64,000 nt of DNA from Curtobacterium pusillum. Lineage in GTDB: Bacteria > Actinomycetota > Actinomycetes > Actinomycetales > Microbacteriaceae. A program made the position numbers and the translations under genes. Positions 35,941 to 44,429 of this stretch are shown piece after piece. The notes beneath the pieces are model-generated. The model searched no databases. It was not told the DNA's origin and saw only the letters and a list, made by a program, of their open reading frames with translations. Numbering within the stretch: the stretch's first letter is position 1; each line of letters begins with the position of its first letter. The stretch is taken from NCBI RefSeq assembly GCF_007680845.1, contig NZ_VEIY01000001.1, positions 859,789 to 923,788 on the forward strand. The letters are read 5' to 3'.

Positions 35941-36003
35941 CCTGCCGGGCGTTCGTCCAGCCCCGCCGGGCGTTCGCCCAGCCCCGCCGGGCGATCGCCC
36001 AGG
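35941..36003. repeat. Three tandem 21-base repeats
   Basis: Three consecutive copies of a unit close to CCCGCCGGGCGTTCGCCCAG plus C lie between the divergent GH6 and VanZ genes. A partial copy precedes them. Each contains GGGCG and CGCCC halves, so the unit could pair or serve as repeated protein sites. Confidence 0.75.
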
Positions 36004-36046
36004 CGCGTCGCCGGTTCCTGCCAGGACGGTGCCGCAGACTGTCCTG

Positions 36047-36493
36047 ATGTTCCGGAAGCTCCTCCTCCTCGCCCTGACCGCGGCGTACGCCTGGGTGATC
36101 TGGCGGATGACGCTGACACCGCAGGTGTTCACGTCCGCCCAGAACTCCCTCGTGCTGCACGCGCTCGCCTGGGTGCAGCAGCTGCCCCACGGTGCGTGGT
36201 TCACCTACGAGCGGACCGAGTTCCTCGCGAACATCGCGATGTTCGTCCCGGTCGGCATGCTCGCCGCGCTGTGGCTCCCGCGTCGGTGGTGGATGCTCGG
36301 TGCGGTCGTCGGGGTGGCGCTCTCCGTCGGGATCGAGGTCGCCCAGGCCCTCTACCTGCCGTACCGCGTCGCCGATCCCCGCGACGTGCTGTCGAACGGC
36401 CTCGGTGGACTGCTCGGGGCGACGCTGGTCGGGCTCGTCCGGAGCCTCCTGCCGGCACCGCGACGTCGCCGTCTGCGCGCCCGGACCGCCTGA
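36047..36493 (+). CDS. VanZ-family membrane protein
   Basis: A 148-residue protein with four hydrophobic helices. The VanZ signatures are FLANIAMFVPVGMLAALWLP and the later VGIEVAQALYLPYRVADPRDVLSNGLGG stretch. VanZ-like proteins are widespread; the teicoplanin link applies to one member only, and no van genes are near. CAGACT is 6 bases before the ATG at 36047, a leaderless start. Confidence 0.85.
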   Translation: MFRKLLLLALTAAYAWVIWRMTLTPQVFTSAQNSLVLHALAWVQQLPHGAWFTYERTEFLANIAMFVPVGMLAALWLPRRWWMLGAVVGVALSVGIEVAQALYLPYRVADPRDVLSNGLGGLLGATLVGLVRSLLPAPRRRRLRARTA

Positions 36494-36501
36494 GTCTCTG
36501 G

Positions 36502-36507
36502 TAGTCT
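36502..36507 (+). promoter_or_regulatory. Promoter -10 box of rpsO
   Basis: TAGTCT begins about 95 bases before the rpsO ATG. The transcript would carry a leader of about 80 bases with GAGAGGGG as ribosome site, room enough for S15 autoregulation. Confidence 0.5.
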
Positions 36508-36594
36508 TCTCCGGTTGCCGTCGAACGGCCGCGGACAAAGAGCGCTCGTGCATCAGGCACGGGCACCGCGCAACGGACAGAGAGGGGATCATCC

Positions 36595-36864
36595 ATGGCA
36601 CTTGACGCGAAGGTCAAGCAGGAGATCATCGAAGAGTACGCGACCCACCCGGGCGACACCGGATCCCCCGAGGTCCAGGTCGCCGTTCTGACTCGTCGCA
36701 TCAACGACCTGAACGAGCACCTCAAGGAGCACAAGCACGACCACCACTCGCGTCGTGGTCTGCTGCTCATGGTCGGTCAGCGTCGCCGTCTCCTCGGTTA
36801 CCTCTCCGACGTCGACATCAGCCGCTACCGTGCGCTCATCGAGCGCCTCGGCCTGCGTCGCTAG
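36595..36864 (+). CDS. rpsO: 30S ribosomal protein S15
   Basis: An 89-residue S15, full length for the family. It is recognised by [40 protein letters not shown] and the closing [20 protein letters not shown]. It binds the central domain of 16S rRNA in the small subunit. The usual neighbour pnp is 3.5 kb downstream rather than adjacent. Confidence 0.98.
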   Translation: MALDAKVKQEIIEEYATHPGDTGSPEVQVAVLTRRINDLNEHLKEHKHDHHSRRGLLLMVGQRRRLLGYLSDVDISRYRALIERLGLRR

Positions 36865-36892
36865 TCGACTCGCAGACACTGCTCGACCGAAC

Positions 36893-36919
36893 GCCCGGTC
36901 CTCCTCGCGAGGGCCGGGC
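36893..36919. terminator. rpsO terminator hairpin
   Basis: An 11-base stem (GCCCGGTCCTC with its complement, one G-T pair) and a 5-base loop, followed by ATTCGTCTGTTCC. It starts 29 bases after the rpsO stop. Confidence 0.75.
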
Positions 36920-36941
36920 ATTCGTCTGTTCCCGGGAATGG

Positions 36942-36989
36942 TTGCGGGGCGCTCGTGGTTCGGTACGATGTTCATGCAAACGCATTGAA
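36942..36989 (+). promoter_or_regulatory. FMN reductase promoter with overlapping operator palindrome
   Basis: TTGCGG (36942-36947), a 16-base spacer and TACGAT (36964-36969) form a good promoter. An inverted repeat at 36971-36989, TTCATGC and GCATTGAA around AAAC, sits across the expected transcription start, as expected for a repressor site (MarR- or TetR-type size). Confidence 0.55.
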
Positions 36990-37002
36990 AGGCAGGCGCA
37001 CC

Positions 37003-37638
37003 ATGACCACCATCGCCATCGTCTCCGCCGGACTCTCCGAGCCCAGCTCCACCCGACTGCTCGCCGACCGGCTCGCGGAGGCCACGGTCGCCTCGCTCGC
37101 CGAGCCCTCGCCGTCGGGCCTGCCCGGAGGCGCGGCGAAGGTCCTGCACGTCGACCTGCGTCCGCTGGCCCACGAGATCACCGACGCGATGCTCACCGGG
37201 TTCGCGGCGCCGGCGCTGTCCGCGGCGATGGCCACGGTGGTCGAGGCCGACGCGGTCGTCTTCGTCACCCCGATCTTCACCGCCGGCGTGAGCGGTCTGG
37301 CGAAGTCGTTCCTCGACGTGCTCGACAAGGACGGCCTCGCGGACATGCCCGTGCTCCTCGGCGCCACGGGCGGCACCGCGCGGCACTCCCTCGCGATCGA
37401 CCACGCGTTGCGCCCGGTGTTCGCCTACCTCCGCTCGGCGGTCGTCCCGACGGGCGTCTTCGCCGCGACGGACGACTGGGGGAGCGCCGGTGACTCGGCC
37501 GCGCTCGACGGACGCATCCGCCGGGCCGGAGCCGATCTCGCCTGGGCGATCCGCGCCTCCCGTCGGACCCCGCAGGAAGCCGACGCGCTCCCGCACACCG
37601 CGGACTTCGCGTCCATGCTCGGCGGACTCGGCCACTAG
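37003..37638 (+). CDS. NADPH-dependent FMN reductase-family protein
   Basis: A 211-residue flavodoxin-fold protein. The N-terminal IAIVSAGLSEPSSTRLLADRL is the phosphate-binding loop, and AVVFVTPIFTAGVSGLAKSFLD the second flavin segment, followed by VLLGATGGTARHSL. It matches the actinobacterial CE1759-type FMN reductases, which commonly supply reduced FMN to a luciferase-like monooxygenase, but no such partner gene is adjacent. The ATG at 37003 is preceded by AAAGG and lies 33 bases after the -10 box. Confidence 0.87.
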   Translation: MTTIAIVSAGLSEPSSTRLLADRLAEATVASLAEPSPSGLPGGAAKVLHVDLRPLAHEITDAMLTGFAAPALSAAMATVVEADAVVFVTPIFTAGVSGLAKSFLDVLDKDGLADMPVLLGATGGTARHSLAIDHALRPVFAYLRSAVVPTGVFAATDDWGSAGDSAALDGRIRRAGADLAWAIRASRRTPQEADALPHTADFASMLGGLGH

Positions 37639-37745
37639 GCCGCGCTCTTAGCGGCCCCACAGGGGTCGTCCGGGCGCGGTGCAGCCGCTGCCCGGGTCGT
37701 TCTCCGGTGCGTCCGCGAACCTCGTCGTGACGACGAGGAGGACCG

Positions 37746-37997
37746 ATGGGCAGCAGCGGGAACGGTAGACGATCCGTCCGGATCACGGGTGCGCTCGTGG
37801 GCGCGGGAGGGCTCGCGGTCGCGACGGTCACCGGCGCCGGGCTCTGGCTCGGGCACGACGAGGCGCGCACGACCACCACGGAGCAGGTGAGCGGGACGAC
37901 CGTCGCCTGGTCCGCGGACGGCCCCGCGACCGTCGACCGCGGCATCTCAGTGGGCTCGGTGCGAGCTGTGTCCGACGCGACGACGACGGGGTCGTGA
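37746..37997 (+). CDS. Small anchored protein before ApbE, 83 residues
   Basis: An unrecognised protein with an N-terminal basic segment, one hydrophobic helix (ITGALVGAGGLAVATVTGAGL, about 13-33) and a Thr/Ser-rich outer tail ending [10 protein letters not shown]. An excellent ribosome site (AGGAGGA, 4 bases before the ATG) supports expression. It overlaps the ApbE gene by 4 bases (GTGA). In many actinobacteria an FMN-binding acceptor protein precedes apbE; this one is too short for that domain, but the tail holds a SDATT sequence loosely like the [S/T]GAT flavinylation site. That resemblance is weak. Confidence 0.7.
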   Translation: MGSSGNGRRSVRITGALVGAGGLAVATVTGAGLWLGHDEARTTTTEQVSGTTVAWSADGPATVDRGISVGSVRAVSDATTTGS

Positions 37998-38962
37998 CCG
38001 TGCGTGCCGTCGCCGAGTGGGAGCTCTGGACCACCACCGCCCGCGTCGTCCTCGACCACCGCGACCGCCGCCACCTCGCCGCCGCCGAGTCCTGCGTGCG
38101 CGAGGTCACCGCAGCCGTCGACGCGGCGTGCAGCCGCTTCCGGGCCGACTCCGAACTCGTGCTCCGCGCCGACGAACTCGTCCGGGGCGCGGAGGTGTCC
38201 CCGATCCTCGCCGCCCTCGTGCACCACGCCCTCGACGCCGCCAGGGCCACCGACGGCGACGTCGATCCGACGCTCGGCGCCCGCATGGTGTCGCTCGGGT
38301 ACGACGCGGCCTTCGCGGACGCACCACCCGTCCCCGCTCCGGAGGCGATCGCCCGCGCACTCGACACCCGACCGGCGTGGCAGCGGGTGCTGCTGTCCGG
38401 GACGTTCCTGCGCGTGCCCGCCGGCGTCGTGCTCGACCTCGGCGCGACCGCCAAGGCCGCCGCTGCCGACATGGCCGCCGCGAGCATCACGGCCCGGCTC
38501 GGCATCGGCGCGCTGGTCTCCCTCGGCGGGGACGTGGCGACCGCCGGACCGGACCCGTCCGGCGGGTGGCAGGTGCGCGTGCAGGACCAGGACGCCGACC
38601 CGGTCGACCACGTGCGGATCGCCTCCGGCTGGTCCGTCGCCACCTCGAGCACGCAGAAGCGCCGGTGGGAGCAGGACGGCCACGCGCGCCACCACATCCT
38701 CGACCCGCGGTGGGGGATGCCCGCCGAGCCGGTCTGGCGGTCCGTGACCGTCGTCGCACCGTCCTGCACGACCGCGAACACCATGACGACCGCTGCGGTC
38801 GTCCGTGGTCACGGTGCCGTCGCGATGCTCCGCGAGAGCGGGCGGGCCGCGCGACTCGTCGCTGCCGACGGGTCGGTGGTACGGCTCGGCGGCTGGCCGG
38901 CGGAGCTCGGCGGCTGGCCAGCGGGCGAGACGCGCGAGCCGATCAGTACCAGTGCGGGTTGA
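37994..38962 (+). CDS. apbE: FAD:protein FMN transferase (ApbE family)
   Basis: A 322-residue ApbE-like protein. Conserved parts are [16 protein letters not shown] near residue 92, [30 protein letters not shown] and [10 protein letters not shown] (about 235), the last carrying metal and substrate contacts. ApbE enzymes attach FMN through a phosphoester to Thr or Ser of exported proteins. No signal peptide is visible, so location is unclear. The C-terminus is extended by repeated [13 protein letters not shown]. It is co-translated with the small anchored protein, and its 3' end overlaps the convergent hydrolase gene by 20 bases. Confidence 0.87.
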   Translation: MTVRAVAEWELWTTTARVVLDHRDRRHLAAAESCVREVTAAVDAACSRFRADSELVLRADELVRGAEVSPILAALVHHALDAARATDGDVDPTLGARMVSLGYDAAFADAPPVPAPEAIARALDTRPAWQRVLLSGTFLRVPAGVVLDLGATAKAAAADMAAASITARLGIGALVSLGGDVATAGPDPSGGWQVRVQDQDADPVDHVRIASGWSVATSSTQKRRWEQDGHARHHILDPRWGMPAEPVWRSVTVVAPSCTTANTMTTAAVVRGHGAVAMLRESGRAARLVAADGSVVRLGGWPAELGGWPAGETREPISTSAG

Positions 38963-40124
38963 CGCCCATCTCGTGGCTCCACGCGCCGCACGGCGAGCCG
39001 TACGCGCTCTTGATGTACGCCAGACCCCAGTTGATCTGGGTGGCGGCGTTCGTCCGCCAGTCCGCTCCGGCTGCGGACATCTTCTCGGCCGGGAGCGACT
39101 GCGGGATCCCGTACGCCCCGCTCGAGGCGTTCAGGGCGTTCGCGCGCCAGCCGGACTCCTGCGTCCACAGCGAGACGAGGCACGAGAACTGGTCCGAGCC
39201 CCACCCGTAGGCCCCGATGGCGCTCCGCGCGTACGCCTGGGCGCCGGCCGGGTCGACCACGACGCCGCCCGTGCTCGGGTAGCTCGTGCCGGACCCCCCG
39301 CTGGTCGTCGGCGTGCTGGCTGCCGCGGCGGCTTCGGCGGCGGCCTGGCGCTTCCGCAGCTGCTCGGCCTTCTGCGCGGCGACCCGCTGGCCGAGCTGGT
39401 AGCGCTCCTCGGTCTTCGCGGTGGTGTCCTTGAGGGACGCGAGCTGCGCGTACAGCTCGTCGCTGTGCGCCTGCGTGTCGTCGACGGCGGCGTCCGCAGC
39501 CGCCTCGGCGTCCTTCGCGGCGCTGGCCTTCGTCTCCGCCGCGTCGGCGAGGTCCGCCCGTTCGTCCTCGGCGCGGGTCGCCTGGTCGTGCAACGACGAC
39601 GCGGTCTTCGCCGCCACGGACGCGTCGTCCATCACGCCGGCCCACGTCGACGAGAGCTGGTCGAGCGCGCCGAGCTGGTAGAGCAGCTGGTCCGGGTTCT
39701 TCGCCGTCGCGATCCGGGTGGTCATCTCGTTCGAGCTGCCGTCGCGGTACAGGTTCGCGGCGAGCTGTCCGGCTCGCTGCTGTGCCCGGTCGGCGGTCTT
39801 CGCCGCCTGGTCGGCCTGGGCCTGGAGGCTCGTGGCGGCCTGGGTGGCAGCGGTCAGCTCCGCCTCGGCGCGGTCCGCCTGCTCGGACGCCACCAGGGCG
39901 GCCTGCGACTTCGCCGCGGCGGCCGCCTGGGCCGCCTCCAGTGCCGCCTGCACCCGTGCGATCTCGGTCTGCTTGGTCTGCTCGTTGCCCTTCGCGCGCT
40001 GCACGTCCTGCCAGCTCGGGTACTCCGTCGCGGTCGCCGGTGCTGCGGTGACGACAGGGGCGACGAGCGCGCCGACGACCACTGCGGCCGCGACGAACAA
40101 GCCCCGGGAGGGGGTGAGGCGCAT
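38943..40124 (-). CDS. Secreted coiled-coil peptidoglycan hydrolase with transglycosylase-like domain
   Basis: A 393-residue exported protein. A signal peptide (about 1-33, ending ATA) is followed by an Ala/Gln-rich coiled coil (about 45-270), as in PcsB/RipA-type regulators, a Ser/Thr/Gly linker, and a C-terminal lysozyme-like domain with [25 protein letters not shown], in which the Glu of TQESGW is the likely catalytic acid. It is expected to cut glycan strands during growth or division. TAGCCT lies 6 bases before the ATG, a leaderless start. Confidence 0.85.
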   Translation of the reverse strand: MRLTPSRGLFVAAAVVVGALVAPVVTAAPATATEYPSWQDVQRAKGNEQTKQTEIARVQAALEAAQAAAAAKSQAALVASEQADRAEAELTAATQAATSLQAQADQAAKTADRAQQRAGQLAANLYRDGSSNEMTTRIATAKNPDQLLYQLGALDQLSSTWAGVMDDASVAAKTASSLHDQATRAEDERADLADAAETKASAAKDAEAAADAAVDDTQAHSDELYAQLASLKDTTAKTEERYQLGQRVAAQKAEQLRKRQAAAEAAAAASTPTTSGGSGTSYPSTGGVVVDPAGAQAYARSAIGAYGWGSDQFSCLVSLWTQESGWRANALNASSGAYGIPQSLPAEKMSAAGADWRTNAATQINWGLAYIKSAYGSPCGAWSHEMGVNPHWY

Positions 40125-40189
40125 GGCAGCAGGCTACCGAGGACACGCCCGTTCGCCGTGAGCCTCGCCGCCGATTCCCTGCGGACTGG

Positions 40190-40403
40190 TAAAGTCCATC
40201 ACGTCCAGGGACCGTTTCCCCGGGCGTTACGACAAACACTGCGCAGGCCGGGCACGGAGCTGGTCATCGGTGGTGGCTCGCGGGCCGGACGGTTTCCCGA
40301 GTGCTTCTACTGCTGGCCAGACATGCGTCCCGATCCCTTCGGCGCGCACGCACCATCGAGTGCCGTGGCCCCAGCCTGCCGAACACTTCAAGGAGGCACC
40401 CTT
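40190..40403 (+). promoter_or_regulatory. pnp promoter and long 5' leader
   Basis: A -10 box TAAAGT at 40190-40195 predicts a leader of about 200 bases before pnp. AAGGAGG at 40390-40396 is the ribosome site, 7 bases before a TTG start. PNPase mRNAs are often autoregulated through such leaders, but the folding here was not computed. Confidence 0.5.
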
Positions 40404-42677
40404 TTGGAGGGTCCCGAGATCAAGTTCGCCGAGGCCGTTCTCGACAACGGCAAGTACGGCAAGCGCACCGTCCGGTTCGAGACCGGCCGGCTCGCACAGC
40501 AGGCGCAGGGCGCGGTCGCCGCGTACCTCGACGAGGAGACGATGCTCCTCTCGGCCACCAGCGCCGGCAAGCACCCGCGTGAAGGGTTCGACTTCTTCCC
40601 GCTGACCGTCGACGTCGAGGAGCGCTCGTACGCCGCCGGCAAGATCCCCGGTTCGTTCTTCCGCCGTGAAGGCCGTCCCAGCACCGAGGCGATCCTCGTC
40701 TGCCGCCTCATCGACCGGCCGCTGCGCCCGTCCTTCGTGGACGGCCTCCGCAACGAGGTCCAGATCGTCATCACCGTCCTGAGCATCGCCCCGGACGAGT
40801 TCTACGACGCGCTCGCGATCAACGCGGCGTCCGCGTCGACGCAGATCTCCGGTCTGCCGTTCTCCGGCCCGATCGCCGGTGTGCGCCTCGCGCTCATCGG
40901 TGACCAGTGGGTCGCGTTCCCGAAGGCGTCGCAGCTCGCCGATGCCGTCTTCGACCTCACCGTCGCGGGTCGTGTCGTCACGGACGAGGCCGGCAACGAG
41001 GACGTCGCGATCATGATGGTCGAGGCCGAGGCCACCGAGCACAGCTGGGACCTCATCCAGGCCGGCGCGACCAAGCCGGACGAGGCCGTCGTCGCGCAGG
41101 GGCTCGAGGCCGCGAAGCCGTTCCTCAAGCAGCTCGTCGAGGCCCAGGCCAAGATGGCCGCGCAGTCGGCGAAGGAGATCCAGGACTACCCGGTCTTCCC
41201 GCCCTACTCGCCCGAGGTCTACTCCGTCGTCGAGTCCATCGCGCTCGCCGAGCTCGGTGACGTCTACAAGATCGCCGGCAAGCTCGAGCGCCAGGACGCG
41301 GACGACGCCCTCAAGGCCCGCGTCAAGGAGGCCGTCGCCGCCAAGGTGTCGGCCGGCGAGCTGCCCGAGAGCGCCAACGGCCAGGTCAGCGGCGCGTACA
41401 AGTCGGTCACGAAGAAGGTCGTCCGCGGCCGCATCCTGACCGAGCAGGTCCGCATGGACGGTCGCGGCCTCGCCGACATCCGTCCGCTCGACGCCGAGGT
41501 CGCCGTGATCCCGCGCGTCCACGGTTCCGCGATCTTCCAGCGCGGCGAGACGCAGATCCTCGGCGTCACGACGCTGAACATGCTGAAGATGGAACAGCAG
41601 ATCGACTCGCTGTCGCCCGTCACGAAGAAGCGCTACCTGCACCACTACAACTTCCCGCCGTACTCGACCGGTGAGACCGGCCGTGTGGGGTCGCCGAAGC
41701 GTCGCGAGATCGGGCACGGCTTCCTCGCCGAGCGCGCCCTCGTGCCGGTGCTGCCGTCGCGCGAGGAGTTCCCCTACGCGATCCGTCAGGTGTCCGAGGC
41801 GCTCGGCTCCAACGGTTCGACGTCGATGGGTTCCGTCTGCGCCTCGACCCTGTCGCTCCTCAACGCCGGTGTGCCGCTCAAGGCCCCGGTCGCGGGCATC
41901 GCGATGGGCCTCGTCTCCGACACCGTCGACGGCCAGACCCGCTACGCGGCGCTGACCGACATCCTCGGTGCGGAAGACGCGCTCGGCGACATGGACTTCA
42001 AGGTCGCCGGTACCTCGGAGTTCGTCACCGCGATCCAGCTCGACACCAAGCTCGACGGCATCCCGTCGTCGGTGCTCGACGCGGCGCTCAAGCAGGCCAA
42101 GGAAGCGCGCTCCGCGATCCTCGGTGTGCTGAACGAGGCGATCGACGCCCCCGACGAGATGGCGGACACCGCTCCGCGCGTCATCTCGGTGCAGATCCCC
42201 GTCGACAAGATCGGCGAGCTGATCGGCCCGAAGGGCAAGACGATCAACGGCATCCAGGACGAGACCGGTGCTGACATCAGCATCGAGGACGACGGCACCG
42301 TCTACATCGGCGCCGTCGACGGTCCGTCGGCCGAGGCCGCTCGCGCCCAGGTCAACGCGATCGCGAACCCGACGAACCCGGAGATCGGGGACCAGTTCCT
42401 CGGCACCGTCGTCAAGATCGCGACGTTCGGTGCCTTCGTGTCGCTGCTCCCGGGCCGCGACGGTCTGCTCCACGTCTCCGAGGTGCGCAAGCTCGCCGGT
42501 GGCAAGCGTGTGGAGAACGTCGAGGACGTCCTCGGCGTCGGCCAGAAGATCCTGGTCGAGGTCACCAAGGTGGACGACCGCGGCAAGCTCTCGCTCGCGC
42601 CGGTCGTCGCCGACGAGGCCGACTCCGCTCCGGTGGAGACCGTCCGCGCCCACGCCGAGGACCCGGCCGAGGGCTGA
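40404..42677 (+). CDS. pnp: Polyribonucleotide nucleotidyltransferase (PNPase)
   Basis: A 757-residue PNPase that degrades RNA 3' to 5' by phosphorolysis. Two RNase PH domains are visible (first with [14 protein letters not shown] and [12 protein letters not shown]; second with [34 protein letters not shown] and [19 protein letters not shown]). A KH domain follows with [20 protein letters not shown], then an S1 domain with [19 protein letters not shown]. The TTG start is set by AAGGAGG and by the [16 protein letters not shown] opening. The reading frame stays open far upstream, which is a composition artefact. Confidence 0.98.
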   Translation: MEGPEIKFAEAVLDNGKYGKRTVRFETGRLAQQAQGAVAAYLDEETMLLSATSAGKHPREGFDFFPLTVDVEERSYAAGKIPGSFFRREGRPSTEAILVCRLIDRPLRPSFVDGLRNEVQIVITVLSIAPDEFYDALAINAASASTQISGLPFSGPIAGVRLALIGDQWVAFPKASQLADAVFDLTVAGRVVTDEAGNEDVAIMMVEAEATEHSWDLIQAGATKPDEAVVAQGLEAAKPFLKQLVEAQAKMAAQSAKEIQDYPVFPPYSPEVYSVVESIALAELGDVYKIAGKLERQDADDALKARVKEAVAAKVSAGELPESANGQVSGAYKSVTKKVVRGRILTEQVRMDGRGLADIRPLDAEVAVIPRVHGSAIFQRGETQILGVTTLNMLKMEQQIDSLSPVTKKRYLHHYNFPPYSTGETGRVGSPKRREIGHGFLAERALVPVLPSREEFPYAIRQVSEALGSNGSTSMGSVCASTLSLLNAGVPLKAPVAGIAMGLVSDTVDGQTRYAALTDILGAEDALGDMDFKVAGTSEFVTAIQLDTKLDGIPSSVLDAALKQAKEARSAILGVLNEAIDAPDEMADTAPRVISVQIPVDKIGELIGPKGKTINGIQDETGADISIEDDGTVYIGAVDGPSAEAARAQVNAIANPTNPEIGDQFLGTVVKIATFGAFVSLLPGRDGLLHVSEVRKLAGGKRVENVEDVLGVGQKILVEVTKVDDRGKLSLAPVVADEADSAPVETVRAHAEDPAEG

Positions 42678-42700
42678 TCCCTCCCCGCGTCCTGACGCAC

Positions 42701-42738
42701 GAACGGCCGCCGTCCCTCTCGGGGCGGCGGCCGTTCGC
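42701..42738. terminator. pnp terminator hairpin
   Basis: Arms of about 16 bases, starting CGAACGGCCGCCG, pair across a short loop 24 bases after the pnp stop. Confidence 0.8.
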
Positions 42739-42761
42739 CGTTCGCGGGGCGGGCGCTGTGC

Positions 42762-42831
42762 CGAGACTCGGGCCGGGCGACAGTTCTCGGGCTCCGAGGC
42801 CCGAGAACTGTCGCTGGCACCAAGTCTCGGC
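42762..42831. repeat. Nested palindrome with GCGACAGTTCTCG
   Basis: Inner arms of 16 bases (42778-42793 and 42800-42815, GCGACAGTTCTCGGGC and exact complement) lie inside outer arms CCGAGACT (42762-42769) and AGTCTCGG (42824-42831). It sits between convergent pnp and the second PEBP gene. Confidence 0.75.
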
Positions 42832-42844
42832 GCCGGAGCGCGCG

Positions 42845-43372
42845 TCAGGCCGCGGGGGTCTCCTGCGTGCCGACGAGCTGGGCGCGGCCGAGCAGGTGCT
42901 CGCGGAGCAGGAACCCCACGACCGCCGGGGTCGCATCCGCCGGCGCCTCGAGCACCGGCACGTCGAGCGCGCTCAGCGTGAAGAAGTAGCGGTGCTCCCC
43001 GTGCCCCGCGGGCGGAGCGGCGCCGAGGTACGTGTCGGTGCCGAACTCGTTGCGGCGGCGGAGCGCCTCGGCGGGCAGCAGCGCGTCGTCGGTCCCGGCT
43101 CCGGCGGGCAGCGAGGTCGTCGACCCGGGGATGTCCGTGAGGCTCCAGTGCCAGAACCCCGAACCCGTCGGGGCATCGGGGTCGTACACGGTGAGGACGT
43201 AGCTCTGCGTCCCCTCGGGAGCGTCGGACCACTCGAGCGCGGGGGAGCGGTCCTCACCACCGGCGTCGGTGCCGCGCGCCCAGTCGGGCAACGCTCCGCC
43301 GTCGGTGAAGTCGGGGCTGGTGAGCGTGAAGGTCGGGACCTCGGGGAGGTTCCAGTTGGGGTGGTTGGCCAT
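42845..43372 (-). CDS. PEBP-like (YbhB/YbcL family) protein, second copy
   Basis: A 175-residue protein closer to the bacterial YbhB type than the copy at 19204. It shows DRSPALEWSDAPEGTQSYVL, YDPDAPTGSGFWHWSL and the ligand-loop region GAAPPAGHGEHRYFFTL. A cytoplasmic location is assumed from the lack of a signal peptide. An in-frame upstream start would add five residues; the ATG at 43372 has TTGGCT 6 bases upstream. Confidence 0.9.
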   Translation of the reverse strand: MANHPNWNLPEVPTFTLTSPDFTDGGALPDWARGTDAGGEDRSPALEWSDAPEGTQSYVLTVYDPDAPTGSGFWHWSLTDIPGSTTSLPAGAGTDDALLPAEALRRRNEFGTDTYLGAAPPAGHGEHRYFFTLSALDVPVLEAPADATPAVVGFLLREHLLGRAQLVGTQETPAA

Positions 43373-43440
43373 GCTGCCAGCCAACACCCGTTCCCTCGGC
43401 TGCTGCTCGACGTGCGGTGGACGGCGGCAGGTGCCGGACT

Positions 43441-43472
43441 GGAGGCGCGGTGCGGGCGGGATCCGCGCCTCC
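43441..43472. terminator. GGAGGCGCGG-family hairpin between TetR and PEBP genes
   Basis: A 10-base inner stem GGAGGCGCGG with outer pairing GCCGGA/TCCGGC, between the TetR gene end and the PEBP gene start. A half-copy of the GCGACAGGTCTCGG motif follows near 43494. Confidence 0.7.
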
Positions 43473-43531
43473 CGTCCGGCAGGCGCGCGCCGAAGCGACA
43501 GGTCTCGGCAGCCGGCCGCGGGCGGGCGGCG

Positions 43532-44179
43532 TCAGGCGGCGAGGACGCGCTCGACGACGCGGCCGAGGGCCGCAGTCGCGGCGATGGCGTCACCGGCGTA
43601 GGCGCCGGACATGGCGCCGTCGCGCGCCAGCATGAGTTCGTCGGCGCCGTCGCCGGGCAGCGCGTGGCCGGAGTCCTGCAGGAGGTCGGCCAGCCGCTCG
43701 GTGTACCAGTCGCGGTGCATGGCGACGACCTCGCGCACGGGGTCGCGCGGGTCGTGGTACTCGGCCGCAGCGTTGAGGAACGCGCAGCCGCGGAAGTCGG
43801 GGTCGTTGACCTCGTCCGCGAGGGCGGCGACCCAGGCGCGGACGGCCGCTTCCGGGGAGCCGGCGTCGGTGATGAGCTGTTCCATCCGTGCCTGCACGTG
43901 CTCGTGCTGCGCGCGGATGTAGGCGAGGATCAGGTTGTCCTTCGACCCGTAGTGCTTGTAGAACGTCGCCTTCGTGACGCTCGCCTCGGAGATGAGGCGG
44001 TCGACGCCGACGCTGTGGATGCCCTCTTCGTAGAAGAGCCGCGTGGCGGTCTCGAGGACACGGACCTTCGCGCCGCCGGAGCGGGGAGCCGGGGGGACGC
44101 TCGACCCGTCCGGCGACGCGAGGTTCGTGCTCGGGCCAGGGAGACGCTGGACGGCCGGTTGGGGGGAATCGACCGTCAC
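43532..44179 (-). CDS. TetR-family transcriptional regulator
   Basis: A 215-residue repressor-type protein. A 35-residue Pro/Ser-rich N-terminal extension precedes the helix-turn-helix (about 38-85): VLETATRLFYEEGIHSVGVD, then the recognition helix near VTKATFYKHYGSKDNLI. The C-terminal ligand domain includes DFRGCAFLNAAAEYHDPRDP, common in this subfamily. The GTG start follows AAGGAG. Its promoter region carries a perfect inverted repeat, so autoregulation is likely. The ligand and other targets are unknown. Confidence 0.9.
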   Translation of the reverse strand: MTVDSPQPAVQRLPGPSTNLASPDGSSVPPAPRSGGAKVRVLETATRLFYEEGIHSVGVDRLISEASVTKATFYKHYGSKDNLILAYIRAQHEHVQARMEQLITDAGSPEAAVRAWVAALADEVNDPDFRGCAFLNAAAEYHDPRDPVREVVAMHRDWYTERLADLLQDSGHALPGDGADELMLARDGAMSGAYAGDAIAATAALGRVVERVLAA

Positions 44180-44260
44180 AGCGTGGCTCTCCTTGGGCTC
44201 ATCGGCTCCGCGGCGGAGTGGGGGGACTCGTGTGCCGCGCAGGACTGATGTCCCGAGCCA

Positions 44261-44296
44261 CCGGATCGGAATCTAGGGGGGCTTCCGATCCGGTAA
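44261..44296 (-). promoter_or_regulatory. TetR gene promoter covered by a perfect inverted repeat
   Basis: CCGGATCGGAA (44261-44271) and its exact complement (44283-44293) span the minus-strand -10 TAGATT (44270-44275) and touch the -35 TTACCG (44291-44296, 15-base spacer). The geometry is that of an autoregulatory operator. Confidence 0.6.
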
Positions 44297-44303
44297 CGAA
44301 ACT

Positions 44304-44354
44304 GTACCACAAGGAGGACAGACAGACGAGTCTTTCTATCCTCCTCTGGTGTAC
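44304..44354. repeat. AT-richer imperfect palindrome upstream of the M16 gene
   Basis: GTACCACAAGGAGGA and TCCTCCTCTGGTGTAC pair around a 20-base A/G/T-rich centre. Its base composition is clearly lower in GC than its surroundings. It may be a second operator or a hairpin in a leader; nothing else in the window matches it. Confidence 0.5.
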
Positions 44355-44429
44355 CCCACTTCGAGTGACACTCGTCGAGGCTGTGGAAACTGGGCGGTGC
44401 GCCCTCCGGCATCAGTAGGCTCGTCTGCG

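Noticed and set aside
36047..36493. VanZ as a glycopeptide resistance gene
   Set aside because: No vanHAX or regulator genes are near, and VanZ-like proteins are common in non-resistant bacteria.
36920..37002. FMN riboswitch upstream of the FMN reductase
   Set aside because: Only about 27 bases separate the expected transcription start from the ATG, far too short, and no conserved RFN elements were recognised.
38805..40403. A very long open frame running into pnp that would make a 1290-residue fusion protein
   Set aside because: It overlaps apbE and the opposite-strand hydrolase, and PNPase has its own AAGGAGG site and canonical N-terminus at 40404. Lack of stops reflects GC content.
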